In this document: piece after piece, positions 1-5,625 of the stretch | Layout: each line of letters opens with the position of its first letter | Numbering within the stretch: position 1 is the stretch's first letter | From: JBBQER01 sp052148155 | GTDB taxonomy: Bacteria > Actinomycetota > Acidimicrobiia > IMCC26256 > PALSA-610 | Reading direction: 5' to 3' | Assembly: GCA_052148155.1 (NCBI GenBank) | Contig: JBKQIY010000053.1 | Span: 1 to 17,362 of the forward strand | Length of the DNA: 17,362 bases | Made by a program: the position numbers and the translations under genes | The notes under the pieces: generated by a model | The model's input: the letters and a program-made list of their open reading frames with translations, nothing else | The model's database searches: none | Told to the model about the DNA's origin: nothing

Positions 1-242
1 AGCGCGAGCAGCCAGGTTCCGATGGCCAGTTGCTCGAAGAAGTCGCTACCGCGTGGCGAAGGCTCGACGACCTAGAGCGAGCGTTCTCAGCGCTGGAGAC
101 CAGCGACTACTGGCAGCTACTCCTCGAAGAAGAACGGCGGGCGGCCGAAGGGCGTTCCTTGATCGAAGAGACCCGTCGAACTCTCAACGCCGAACTAATG
201 GGGTTGCGGCACCGGCTTGACGGAGCGTCGAGCGTTCCATGA
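1..242 (+). CDS. C-terminal end of an unrecognised, coiled-coil-like protein (5' partial)
   Basis: The frame is open from the left edge of the window to the TGA at 240-242, so only about the last 79 residues are visible. They are rich in Glu, Arg, Leu and Ala with heptad-like spacing (runs such as LLEEEERRAAEGR are approximated by the segment at 108-150), which suggests a helical, possibly coiled-coil, C-terminus. I see no catalytic motif and do not recognise the family. The stop overlaps the ATG of the next gene in an ATGA arrangement (239-242), which indicates an operon with translational coupling. Codon use is typical of GC-rich genes. The gene may belong to a mobile element given the decayed neighbours, but that is inference. 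Confidence 0.6.
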   Translation, partial: REQPGSDGQLLEEVATAWRRLDDLERAFSALETSDYWQLLLEEERRAAEGRSLIEETRRTLNAELMGLRHRLDGASSVP

Positions 243-485
243 GCGAGAACTTGTTCCGCGCCGACGGACACTCCCGGTTGACCACAACCGACGACGTTTG
301 CGCTGTTGGAGGCGATACCGGAGATCGAACCCGCGCGTCCAGCGGCGAACCCAGTGCCTGGCTGACACTGACAACGCCCGACACCGAGGTTGGAACCTTC
401 GTCATGCCGAGCGTGTACGTGCCGGATGGGTCCAGGTCGGCGTTCGGTGCGTATCGCGAGTGGAAAGCGTGGGTAGGTAAGTCCG
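239..485 (+). pseudogene. Unrecognised gene truncated by a transposase remnant
   Basis: An ATG at 239 overlaps the upstream stop (ATGA). About 80 codons of convincing coding sequence follow, with strong G/C at third positions and segments such as WLTLTTPDTEVGTF and YREWKAWVGKSV. The same frame then runs through an antisense transposase remnant, where its translation becomes an Arg-rich string without sense; the nominal stop is at 1126. I therefore place the real 3' end near 475-490, where the transposase homology on the other strand begins. The protein is not recognised. It was probably the second gene of an operon with the coiled-coil gene before it. A tRNA T-arm-like stretch near 308-335 lies inside this gene and is considered chance. 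Confidence 0.5.
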
Positions 486-839
486 TACGGCTGGTTCTCG
501 CGCGCGAACAGGATGATCAGGCGGCGCGTTTCAACAGCGGTGGAGGGTCGTCCGGACCTGCGTGGGTAGGTCCAGCGGTTCGCGACGAGTGTCAATGCCA
601 ACCCAAGACCGTGTCGGGCTTGACCAAGAAGCTGGACCAGCGATCACGGCCGAGCACACCCGCGAACGCGGTCAAGATCGAACGATCGTCGGGTTCGAAC
701 CGCGGACGCGACCTGGGCGTTGCAGGACGGCGAGTTGGAGGCGTAGGACGAGGATCTCGGCATCTTTGGAACGCTCGCGTCGACCGCGTAGCACCAGGAG
801 GTCGAGGACGAGGCGGACAAGACGATAGAAACGGGCCAC
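480..839 (-). pseudogene. Decayed IS transposase (rve-type integrase core family), N-terminal half
   Basis: Reading the minus strand from the GTG at 839, the translation gives VARFYRLVRLVLDLLVLRG, then RRERSKDAEILVLRLQLAVL, the usual N-terminus of a common actinobacterial transposase family with an integrase core. The frame then shifts near 710 to RFEPDDRSILTAFAGVLGRD and RWSSFLVKPDTVLGWH, which is followed by a stop. A third frame gives NRWTYPRRSGRPSTAVETRR and LIILFARENQPYG before homology stops near 480. The conserved order (LVLRHQLAVL, DR, RDRW, WHR, RRWTYP, RGRPP, LARENPxWGY) is kept but spread over three frames, and the catalytic DDE core is missing. It cannot make an active enzyme. A second copy of its first 150 bp lies at 5144-5292. 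Confidence 0.8.
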
Positions 840-896
840 GCACCGATCCTCGCAGCGTCCCGACCAGGACCGCTCACGCCAACACAAAACACCTGC

Positions 897-1207
897 TCAA
901 CACGCCCAGACGAACACTCGGCACCCAGCAAGGTCAGCGGCCCCGCGACGACTTGCGCGCGCGCAAGCGGCACACGTGTCGAAGAACTGCGTTCGTGCGG
1001 GCGACCAGTGGTCTTTGTCGCCATCGCGGTCCGCTTGTGGCTGAAAGGTCGAGGCGAGCGCCTCGACCTGCCACGCCGGCACGAGCACGAACCCCTCGAG
1101 GTAGTGGGCGCCGAACTCAGCCATGAGCGTCTCCCACACCCGACGTCGAGGTCGCGATTCACGTCATCGACGCGCACTACACGGGAACAGAGCCCGAGAC
1201 GAGTCAT
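897..1207 (-). pseudogene. Small unrecognised gene with a probable frameshift
   Basis: On the minus strand an ATG at 1207-1205 overlaps the stop of the previous gene (TGATG), the usual sign of coupling. The first frame reads MTRLGLCSRVVRVDDVNRDL and stays coding-like until about 1140. There a one-base shift moves into a second frame that reads VWETLMAEFGAHYLEGFVLV, PAWQVEALASTFQPQADRDG and DKDHWSPARTQFFDTCAACA, again with strong codon bias, and stops at 897-899. Joined, it would encode about 100 residues. I do not recognise the family. Either this is a pseudogene, a sequencing error near 1138-1142, or a short gene starting at the GTG at 1139. It is the last member of the HicA-like operon, just before the transposase remnant. 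Confidence 0.4.
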
Positions 1208-1446
1208 CAGCGCACGAGCCACCGATTCGCTACGTCGAGCGGCAGACACCAATCCTGCGCGGTCGGATGCTGACTCAACGGCGCCCACGCGCGATTCAAC
1301 TGCTCGTTCGGCACGTCGATCAAGAAACAGACGCCGTCGATCAGCTTCCAGACGTTCCGGTCATCGCACGTCCACACCTTGCCGCGCAATCCGTAGCTGC
1401 GGATCTCTACAGCGCGCTCCGTCGTCGTCCAGTGATAGAGCCGCAT
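1207..1446 (-). CDS. Small ADP-ribosyltransferase-like protein (tentative)
   Basis: A 79-residue protein starting MRLYHWTTTERAVEIRSYGL. The N-terminal pattern LYHxT followed by an alanine helix, a central Ile and a GL pair is the signature start of ART-fold proteins (HYD1, KptA and related families), where the His contacts NAD. The C-terminal part (VCFLIDVPNEQLNRAW, then QDWCLPLDVANRW) resembles the last strands of small actinobacterial proteins of this kind. At 79 residues it is shorter than most ARTs, so it may be a minimal or internally deleted member. It begins 10 bp after the stop of the helix-turn-helix gene with only a weak ribosome site, and its stop overlaps the next ATG. ADP-ribosyl transfer is inferred from the motif alone. 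Confidence 0.5.
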   Translation of the reverse strand: MRLYHWTTTERAVEIRSYGLRGKVWTCDDRNVWKLIDGVCFLIDVPNEQLNRAWAPLSQHPTAQDWCLPLDVANRWLVR

Positions 1447-1456
1447 TCGCCGATCG

Positions 1457-2317
1457 TTACGCGGGCGCAGCTTCGTGGCGTGAGGACTTCTGTCCGCTGA
1501 CGTTGACCTCAGCGAACGTGTGGAACGTGTTGTAGAGCGTCTGGTTGACGAGTTCTATATCCATCGCGTCGCTGTGGATCGGGTTCAAGATCGCGGCTTC
1601 CATGCAGGACCCGATGAGCACAGCCGTTCCCCGAGTGATGCGCGTCGCCGCGAGGAACGCGTCAATGTCGACTGAATTCTGGAACCTCAACATGGCCCGC
1701 GACGTTTCGACCGCGGCGTCGAGCGCTTCGCCAGCACCGGCGGCAACACCGGCACTGGCAACAGTGACGCGAGGTCGTCCCGGCTTACGGGGCCACTCCT
1801 CCACGAACCGATCGACGCTCGCACGCGTCCAGACCGGCCCCGACCGCAACTCGGCGATCGGCTCGGGAAAACCCGGCCGGCCGCGCATCTCCGAGACGCG
1901 CTGACGAGTAACGCTGATGAGCTCCGCGATCTCGGCGACACCCACGAGCTCGGGATACGCCGGCTGAGCGAGCTCAGCATCGTGCTCGTCGAAAGTGCGC
2001 GTGTGCACATTCACGATCGGCCAGTCCGGCAGACCGACGACGTCGCGGACCTTGTCGAGAACTAGGAGCGCTTCAAGTGTCGCGGCCGCGCTTTCCGCCC
2101 ACGTCGGCGCGGCGTGCGCAGTGCTCTCGTGAGCCTCAGGCGAGACCGACTCGATCGAGAGCGTGACCGAGTAGCGGTCACCCGCGGGCGAATACGCGAC
2201 CGACGCGCTCATCGACTCGAGGAGCTCCGCGAGCTCTTCAGCATGCGCGCTGAGCGCGCCCAAATCGGCGACCGGGTCGCCAGCTGTCTCGATCGTGATG
2301 GTCCATCCGTTCGTCAT
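1457..2317 (-). CDS. Helix-turn-helix protein, candidate antitoxin of the HicA-like toxin
   Basis: I place the start at ATG 2317 (MTNGWTITIETAG), 38 bp after the HicA-like stop, because GGAGG lies just upstream; the frame is open further up, but that part overlaps the toxin gene. The 286-residue protein has an acidic, beta-rich N-terminus (about 1-60), a linker, an excisionase/MerR-like winged helix-turn-helix (about 123-176: LVGVAEIAELISVTRQRVSE, then PVWTRASVDRFVEEW), and an Ala-rich helical C-terminus. It lacks the usual HicB fold, so a partner role is inferred from gene order. Typical HicB antitoxins also carry a DNA-binding domain, which fits autoregulation of the operon. It could instead be a plain regulator or an element-borne excisionase-like factor. 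The family is common in actinobacteria next to HicA-like genes, from memory. Confidence 0.65.
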   Translation of the reverse strand: MTNGWTITIETAGDPVADLGALSAHAEELAELLESMSASVAYSPAGDRYSVTLSIESVSPEAHESTAHAAPTWAESAAATLEALLVLDKVRDVVGLPDWPIVNVHTRTFDEHDAELAQPAYPELVGVAEIAELISVTRQRVSEMRGRPGFPEPIAELRSGPVWTRASVDRFVEEWPRKPGRPRVTVASAGVAAGAGEALDAAVETSRAMLRFQNSVDIDAFLAATRITRGTAVLIGSCMEAAILNPIHSDAMDIELVNQTLYNTFHTFAEVNVSGQKSSRHEAAPA

Positions 2318-2355
2318 GTCGTCCTCCGCGTCGTCGCGGGTACTGGTGTCCGGGT

Positions 2356-2550
2356 TCAAAGATCTGCTCCCGACTTTCGAAGTTGGCCGATGAGGTTCTG
2401 CTTCCAACGGCCGCCGCTCGGTGTGCTCGGAATCGTGACGATCGCCTTGGTTAGGTCGGGTGGGTATGCGAGGTAGTGCTTCGAGCCGGACTCGATGCGC
2501 CATCCCTGGCTCTCGAGCCTTCTCACGATGTCCCGGACTTCTCTGTTCAT
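2356..2550 (-). CDS. hicA: HicA-family mRNA interferase-like toxin
   Basis: A 64-residue protein, the usual size of HicA (about 55-80). The order of elements matches: an N-terminal helix (REVRDIVRRLESQGWRI), the GSxH turn (SGSKHYLAY, catalytic histidine about residue 26), a strand with prolines (AIVTIPSTPSGG), and a final basic helix (LIGQLRKSGADL). HicA toxins adopt a double-stranded-RNA-binding fold and cleave mRNA without ribosomes. The start is ATG 2550, with GGAGG about 8 bases upstream. It is the first gene of the operon, before a helix-turn-helix gene rather than a standard hicB. The toxin-first order is that of hicAB. Close relatives occur in actinobacteria and their phages. Toxicity is inferred. 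Confidence 0.75.
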   Translation of the reverse strand: MNREVRDIVRRLESQGWRIESGSKHYLAYPPDLTKAIVTIPSTPSGGRWKQNLIGQLRKSGADL

Positions 2551-2568
2551 CGGATGCTACCTCCGTAC

Positions 2569-2642
2569 CCTTGACACCATCAAGGATAACACGGAACGGA
2601 CGACGTCAATGATTTATCCGGACATCGTTAATAGTTTATCCA
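2569..2642 (-). promoter_or_regulatory. Promoter and candidate operator of the HicA-like operon
   Basis: A perfect 6-bp inverted repeat CCTTGA-CACCA-TCAAGG spans 2569-2585, between the ribosome site of the toxin gene and a possible promoter. On the minus strand TTGACG (2606-2601) is followed 15 bases later by TATCCT (2589-2584), an imperfect but plausible -35/-10 pair. Three TTATCC/GGATAA words lie at 2584-2589, 2614-2619 and 2637-2642, the first inverted to the others. The stretch is clearly AT-richer than its surroundings. The helix-turn-helix protein of the operon is the obvious candidate binder; that is inference. Confidence 0.4.
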
Positions 2643-2734
2643 GCCCGCGCTATCGCAACACCGGCTCCCCGCCGCCGGCACGCCCAGCACCGCGCGGGCA
2701 AGTGATCAGCCGTCACTCTGGCCAGACCGTTCAC
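2636..2734 (-). CDS. Very small cysteine-containing ORF (doubtful)
   Basis: A 32-codon frame begins with a GTG whose bases overlap the stop of the gene before it (GTGA at 2734-2731). It contains a CxxC pair (PARCWACRRRGAG), which could bind zinc. No ribosome site is needed if it is coupled. I do not recognise it, and at this length it could be chance. Confidence 0.22.
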   Translation of the reverse strand: MNGLARVTADHLPARCWACRRRGAGVAIARAG

Positions 2735-2976
2735 CGTGCGCGCTCGTTCGCCTCGGCGGTCTCGACCCGCGCGCGGACGATGTCCTCGCATACGAAGCAC
2801 AATCGACGCTCGAGGATGCCGCGACGGAACGAACGAATTCTGTTGAACTGACGCGGCCACAGGCGACGCGACACGAAAGTGACCACGTATACCGAGCCGA
2901 ACATCAACGCGTAGAGGCGCCCGTGGACTCGGACGTGTTCGATGTACTGGTGTCGAACGCGCTTACCGCCCCGCAC
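2731..2976 (-). CDS. Small hypothetical basic protein
   Basis: An 81-residue frame from GTG 2976 to TGA 2731-2733. Third codon positions are mostly G or C and rare codons are few, which is the pattern of true genes here. It is very basic and contains an aromatic, hydrophobic stretch (LYALMFGSVYVVTFV, about 22-36) that could be one membrane segment, then an Arg-rich region and a CxxC pair (LCFVCED). No ribosome site is visible before the GTG, so the start is uncertain. The family is not recognised. Its place in the island, next to an attP-like site, suggests an element-borne gene. Confidence 0.4.
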   Translation of the reverse strand: MRGGKRVRHQYIEHVRVHGRLYALMFGSVYVVTFVSRRLWPRQFNRIRSFRRGILERRLCFVCEDIVRARVETAEANERAR

Positions 2977-3054
2977 GGCGACCGCGAGCGGACATCGGAA
3001 CGCCTACTCCCAGGTACGTCGAAGCCTCAAGCCCGTTCGGTACCGTTCCCGCCG

Positions 3055-3216
3055 ATGCGTGCCAACCCGATCTCCCGACTCTTCCGCCAAGCCATCATCT
3101 CGCGCCACACGCGGACGCCGCCGGACCCGGCCGGATCAAAAAGCGTCGCCGAGTACGAGCGCCGAAAAGCTGCCCTCCGCGCCGCCACCAACAAGCGACA
3201 CGAGACCACGACATAA
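3055..3216 (+). CDS. Small hypothetical basic protein
   Basis: A 53-residue frame from ATG 3055 to TAA 3214-3216, reading MRANPISRLFRQAIISRHTR and ending in a Lys/Arg-rich tail. The codon pattern is gene-like from the ATG onward and poor upstream of it, so I chose this start rather than the longer frame that opens at 2923. There is no clear ribosome site. It would be divergent from the small gene at 2731-2976 with 78 bp between them. Small basic proteins are frequent in integrative elements, but no function can be assigned. Confidence 0.35.
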   Translation: MRANPISRLFRQAIISRHTRTPPDPAGSKSVAEYERRKAALRAATNKRHETTT

Positions 3217-3358
3217 GAATTTCTCGCGTCGACCGAATTTCTTTGCGCGCGCGAGGGGGTCGTCCGCGCTATTCCTAGGTATGGAGATCTATGTGCTCGA
3301 ACGACCTATGCACCGACTGTCACGCCAGCTGCCCGCCGCAACGCCCAGCGCTCCCGAT

Positions 3359-3380
3359 CCTTAGGTAACTCCTTAGGTAA
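3359..3380 (+). repeat. Left pair of candidate integrase arm sites
   Basis: Two exact copies of CCTTAGGTAA begin at 3359 and 3371, a 12-bp period. A weaker single copy, CCTAGGTA, lies at 3274-3281. They are in the same orientation as the right pair at 3579-3600. Paired direct repeats of about this size on both sides of a core are typical arm-type sites of tyrosine integrases. Confidence 0.55.
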
Positions 3381-3427
3381 AACGCCGACCCAACGGCACC
3401 ACATACCTTGTGACCTGGCCGTATACG

Positions 3428-3469
3428 TCGGGCTGGCGGGATTCGAACCCGCGACTTCTTGACCCCCAG
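3428..3469 (-). other. 3' half of a tRNA-Pro, probable attP core
   Basis: On the minus strand the sequence reads anticodon loop CTGGGGG, stem TCAAG, variable AAGTC, T-arm GCGGG-TTCGAAT-CCCGC, acceptor CAGCCCG and A73. With T33 set, the anticodon is GGG (proline), and the acceptor predicts a C1-G72 pair, which is characteristic of bacterial tRNA-Pro. The CCA is not encoded. The 5' side (CGTAA and onward) does not pair with the anticodon stem and holds no D-arm or 5' acceptor, so this is not a functional tRNA. A break at the anticodon loop is where many tyrosine integrases recombine. No full copy of this tRNA is present in the window. Confidence 0.7.
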
Positions 3470-3578
3470 TTACGGCCCAACCGTTTCGCTACGTCTCATT
3501 CGGTCTCACCGACATTCTGTGACCAGGGCTTTCGCGAACGCCCTTCTGACGGTTGTCTCCCGTCGTCTCACTACGTTT

Positions 3579-3600
3579 CTTAGGTAAAATCTTAGGTAGT
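3579..3600 (+). repeat. Right pair of candidate integrase arm sites
   Basis: CTTAGGTAA at 3579-3587 is followed by CTTAGGTAG at 3591-3599, again with a 12-bp period. Orientation and period match the left pair, with the tRNA half-site between them. The pair ends six bases before the AbiEii stop codon. Confidence 0.55.
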
Positions 3601-3605
3601 ACCTA

Positions 3606-4493
3606 TTAACGCCAGGTTCGTTCGACAGGGTCCCAGCGTCCGGCGCTGATCTCTCCGGCGAGAATCGGATCCGCGAATTCGGCGACACGCGCGATCGCCT
3701 CCGTGTATGTCGCGGGCGCGTCGACGCCGGTCCGACTCACGAAACGTTCCCAGTCTAATTGGCGCGCCGACGGGAGAGTGACAAGAACCTCTCGGAGCGG
3801 TCTCATCTCTGTCTGACGGTGGGCGGCGGTCGCACGTATCGCCGCCGACAACGTGACACCGTCGATGGCGTGCCTGCTCGTAAGCAATACAACGTCGGCG
3901 AAATCACGTTCTCTCGTCGTCGCGTCACCTCGCTCGATCATCGTGACGATCTTCTCCGCGAGCACGGTCTCTATCGGATAGCCGACCACGGTGAATGGCT
4001 CGGCCAACAGCGCCGGATACTCGACCTCGACCGGCGCCGGCGTGACGGGATCGCCGACGTTCACGTCGACGTGCAGCGAAAGCTGGGCGCGGTCGATTCG
4101 TGCCGGCACCACCACGCGTATGCCCGCATAGACATCCTCGTCGCGTATCACTCGCGCCACGAGCCGGTCGGACTCGAAGTCCACTCCATCTTCGACCTCG
4201 ATCCCGACGACTTCACGAACGAGGGCAGCGACTTCGTCTACGTCGTTGGAGACACCGCGAGCCAACAGGTCGACATCGCGCGTCGCGCGACGTTCCTCGA
4301 ACGCCGCGAGCAACATCCCACCCTTCAGGACCATGCGCTCACGATACGGAGAGACGCCCAGACGAAACAGGAACCGCTCAAGAACGTAAAGGACGAAGAG
4401 CTCATCGGTCGGTCGGCCCTCGCGCCGAGCCCGGTTCTGCAGATCGAGGTAGACGCGGCCAGAGACCGCGTCACGCTGCGGCCGGTCGCTCAT
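3606..4493 (-). CDS. abiEii: AbiEii/AbiGii family nucleotidyltransferase toxin
   Basis: The toxin of a type IV toxin-antitoxin and abortive phage infection system. AbiEii proteins are polymerase-beta-like nucleotidyltransferases; some relatives add pyrimidines to the acceptor end of tRNAs. The 295-residue protein shows LKGGMLLAAF (about 57-66, the GG nucleotide motif), TRDVDLLAR (D73 and D75, metal ligands), and LAEKIVTMIERG followed by RERDFADVVLL, the conserved Lys and Asp of the later family motifs. All key residues seem present, and length is normal. I chose ATG 4493 because it overlaps the AbiEi stop as ATGA; an in-frame start 13 codons upstream would lie inside abiEi. It is the second gene of the operon. 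The gene looks intact. Confidence 0.9.
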   Translation of the reverse strand: MSDRPQRDAVSGRVYLDLQNRARREGRPTDELFVLYVLERFLFRLGVSPYRERMVLKGGMLLAAFEERRATRDVDLLARGVSNDVDEVAALVREVVGIEVEDGVDFESDRLVARVIRDEDVYAGIRVVVPARIDRAQLSLHVDVNVGDPVTPAPVEVEYPALLAEPFTVVGYPIETVLAEKIVTMIERGDATTRERDFADVVLLTSRHAIDGVTLSAAIRATAAHRQTEMRPLREVLVTLPSARQLDWERFVSRTGVDAPATYTEAIARVAEFADPILAGEISAGRWDPVERTWR

Positions 4494-5089
4494 TCCTGCA
4501 ACACCCGCATCGCGTGCGACAACGGAGTCCAAACCCGCAGAACTCGCGCCACCTCCGCGACGCGCGCCGGCTTCGGAACCGACGACAGGTAACGCCGAAG
4601 CGCCGAGAGCGCCAGGTCCTCGCCGATCAAATGCCGGAGTCGAAACGCGTCCACGACCGTGCGTTCCCGGTCACTGATCCAGAAGTGTTCGCCACGATCG
4701 AGCCTCACGCGAAGGCGGCCCAGTCCGAACGTGGCCGCTCTAAACACATGCACACACGTCGGCGGATAATCGATCGTCGGCCGGTGCGAACCTTCCGCCA
4801 CCGCGACGTGCACCTCAGGCGGAATCTCGTCGCTGAGAGCCCAATACGCGAGTGCCGAGTTCAAACAGATCATCCCGTGCGGGACCCTCGCGCTGACCAC
4901 AACGAAATCGAGGTCGCCCGTCCCCGTGCGCTCCGCCAACTGGAACACGCCCCGCGACAACTCAACAACAGCACCCTCATTGCGAAGCGCATAGAGATCA
5001 CGCCACGAGACCCCCGCTTTCGTCGCCTGCGTGGAGCGAAAGATCGGGCCGAGCCGCTGTAGACGTTCGAGCGCCCTCTCCGTTGCCAT
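4490..5089 (-). CDS. abiEi: AbiEi family antitoxin and transcriptional repressor
   Basis: The antitoxin partner of AbiEii, 199 residues, a normal size. The N-terminal part (about 18-50: TKAGVSWRDLYALRNEGAVV and ELSRGVFQLAE) is the winged helix-turn-helix that binds DNA in this family. The rest (NSALAYWALSDEIPPEVHVA, VHVFRAATFGLG, ISDRERTVVDAFRLRH) is the C-terminal domain that carries antitoxin activity. In characterised systems AbiEi binds inverted repeats at its own promoter and represses the operon, while the two proteins do not form a stable complex. Here a perfect 12-bp inverted repeat begins directly before the ATG at 5089. The 4-base overlap with abiEii indicates coupled translation. 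The gene is complete. Confidence 0.9.
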   Translation of the reverse strand: MATERALERLQRLGPIFRSTQATKAGVSWRDLYALRNEGAVVELSRGVFQLAERTGTGDLDFVVVSARVPHGMICLNSALAYWALSDEIPPEVHVAVAEGSHRPTIDYPPTCVHVFRAATFGLGRLRVRLDRGEHFWISDRERTVVDAFRLRHLIGEDLALSALRRYLSSVPKPARVAEVARVLRVWTPLSHAMRVLQE

Positions 5090-5136
5090 GTATGAAATCC
5101 TACAGAGATAGGACCGAGCTCAGGAGGATTTCATAC
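5090..5136 (-). promoter_or_regulatory. Inverted-repeat operator of the abiE operon
   Basis: GTATGAAATCCT at 5090-5101 and AGGATTTCATAC at 5125-5136 are exact reverse complements, 12 bp each, with 23 bp between them. The inner arm touches the abiEi start codon. Known AbiEi proteins bind two inverted repeats in the abiE promoter cooperatively, so this is very probably the autoregulatory operator. On the minus strand the AGGATTTCATAC arm supplies part of the leader; I cannot fix the -10 and -35 boxes. Confidence 0.75.
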
Positions 5137-5143
5137 AGAACCG

Positions 5144-5292
5144 TCACGCGAAACGCGGACGCGACACTTGGCGTTGCAAGACCGCGAGTTGGTGGCGCAG
5201 TACGAGGATCTCGACATCCTTGGAACGCTCGGGGCGCCGCGTAGAACCAGGAGGTCGAGAACGAGGCGGACAACACGGTAGAAACGAGCCAC
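5144..5292 (-). pseudogene. 5' fragment of the same IS transposase, frameshifted
   Basis: From the GTG at 5292 the minus strand reads VARFYRVVRLVLDLLVLRG. One missing base near 5235 changes frame, after which it reads PERSKDVEILVLRHQLAVLQ and RQVSRPRFA, then a TGA at 5144-5146. This is the same N-terminus as the remnant at 480-839, very similar at the DNA level and in the same orientation. Everything downstream of this short region is gone, and the abiE operator begins only eight bases further. The fragment therefore marks a junction between the abiE segment and the older sequence to the right. Confidence 0.75.
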
Positions 5293-5341
5293 CCGCCGGT
5301 TCGTACGACCGGCGCAACGCGCAATGTCCTCGAGGTGACCT

Positions 5342-5625
5342 TCACCGGCGGCCTTCGGGCTTCCGCTTTTCATCGTCACTCAAGGAGCGGACGGAACGGG
5401 CCCGGTCAGCCAATCCGTCTTCGAACCAGGCATGCACGCTGAGCCATACCAACGCGACATCGACACCGTCGACATCGACGATCTCCCGCGGCCCTCGCGC
5501 CGCGGCCACTCGACTTGTTCGTGCTTCCCGAGATCCACCGACCGGGGTCGACGAGATCGATCTTCACCTGCGCTACGTCTCGATGTCCAGAGTGGGTGTC
5601 CGTCGTGAACGTGACGTGCGCATCA
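5342..5625 (-). pseudogene. Broken remnant of an unrecognised gene
   Basis: Coding-like segments occur in three successive frames of the minus strand. The first reads ALGPDAHVTFTTDTHSGHRD and VAQVKIDLVDPGRWIS, the second GKHEQVEWPRREGR, and the third REIVDVDGVDVALVWLSVHA, WFEDGLADRARSVRSLSDDE and KRKPEGRR before a TGA at 5342-5344. Two frameshifts close together would restore a single chain. The 5' end is lost at or inside the 3' end of the nitronate monooxygenase gene (5623). I do not recognise the family. It predates or accompanies the transposase fragment at 5144-5292. Confidence 0.4.

Larger units (their letters stand above)
3217..3605. other. Gene-free attP-like region
   Basis: No convincing gene lies between the small ORF ending at 3216 and the AbiEii stop at 3606. 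The stretch holds the tRNA-Pro half-site and four strong CTTAGGTA words (two on each side). I looked for an integrase or excisionase gene next to it and found none in the window. Confidence 0.55.

Noticed and set aside
304..345. A tRNA T-arm and acceptor-like stretch on the minus strand (GGTTCGATC followed by GCCTCCA)
   Set aside because: The T-stem has a mismatch and a G-T at the conserved closing pair, no matching 5' acceptor or D-arm exists, and it lies inside the plus-strand coding sequence of the truncated gene.
239..1126. A 295-codon plus-strand open frame as one gene
   Set aside because: After about 485 it runs antisense to the transposase remnant and becomes an Arg-rich string; only the first 80 codons look coding.
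1457..2503. A longer start for the helix-turn-helix gene at 2503
   Set aside because: The extra 62 codons overlap the HicA-like gene and lack a ribosome site, while ATG 2317 has a good one.
3428..3469. Annotation as a functional tRNA-Pro gene
   Set aside because: The 5' acceptor strand, D-arm and 5' anticodon stem are missing, so it cannot fold as a tRNA.
4100..5062. A 320-codon plus-strand open frame opposite the AbiE genes
   Set aside because: It is antisense to two well-supported AbiE genes and its translation is low-complexity Arg/Pro/His.
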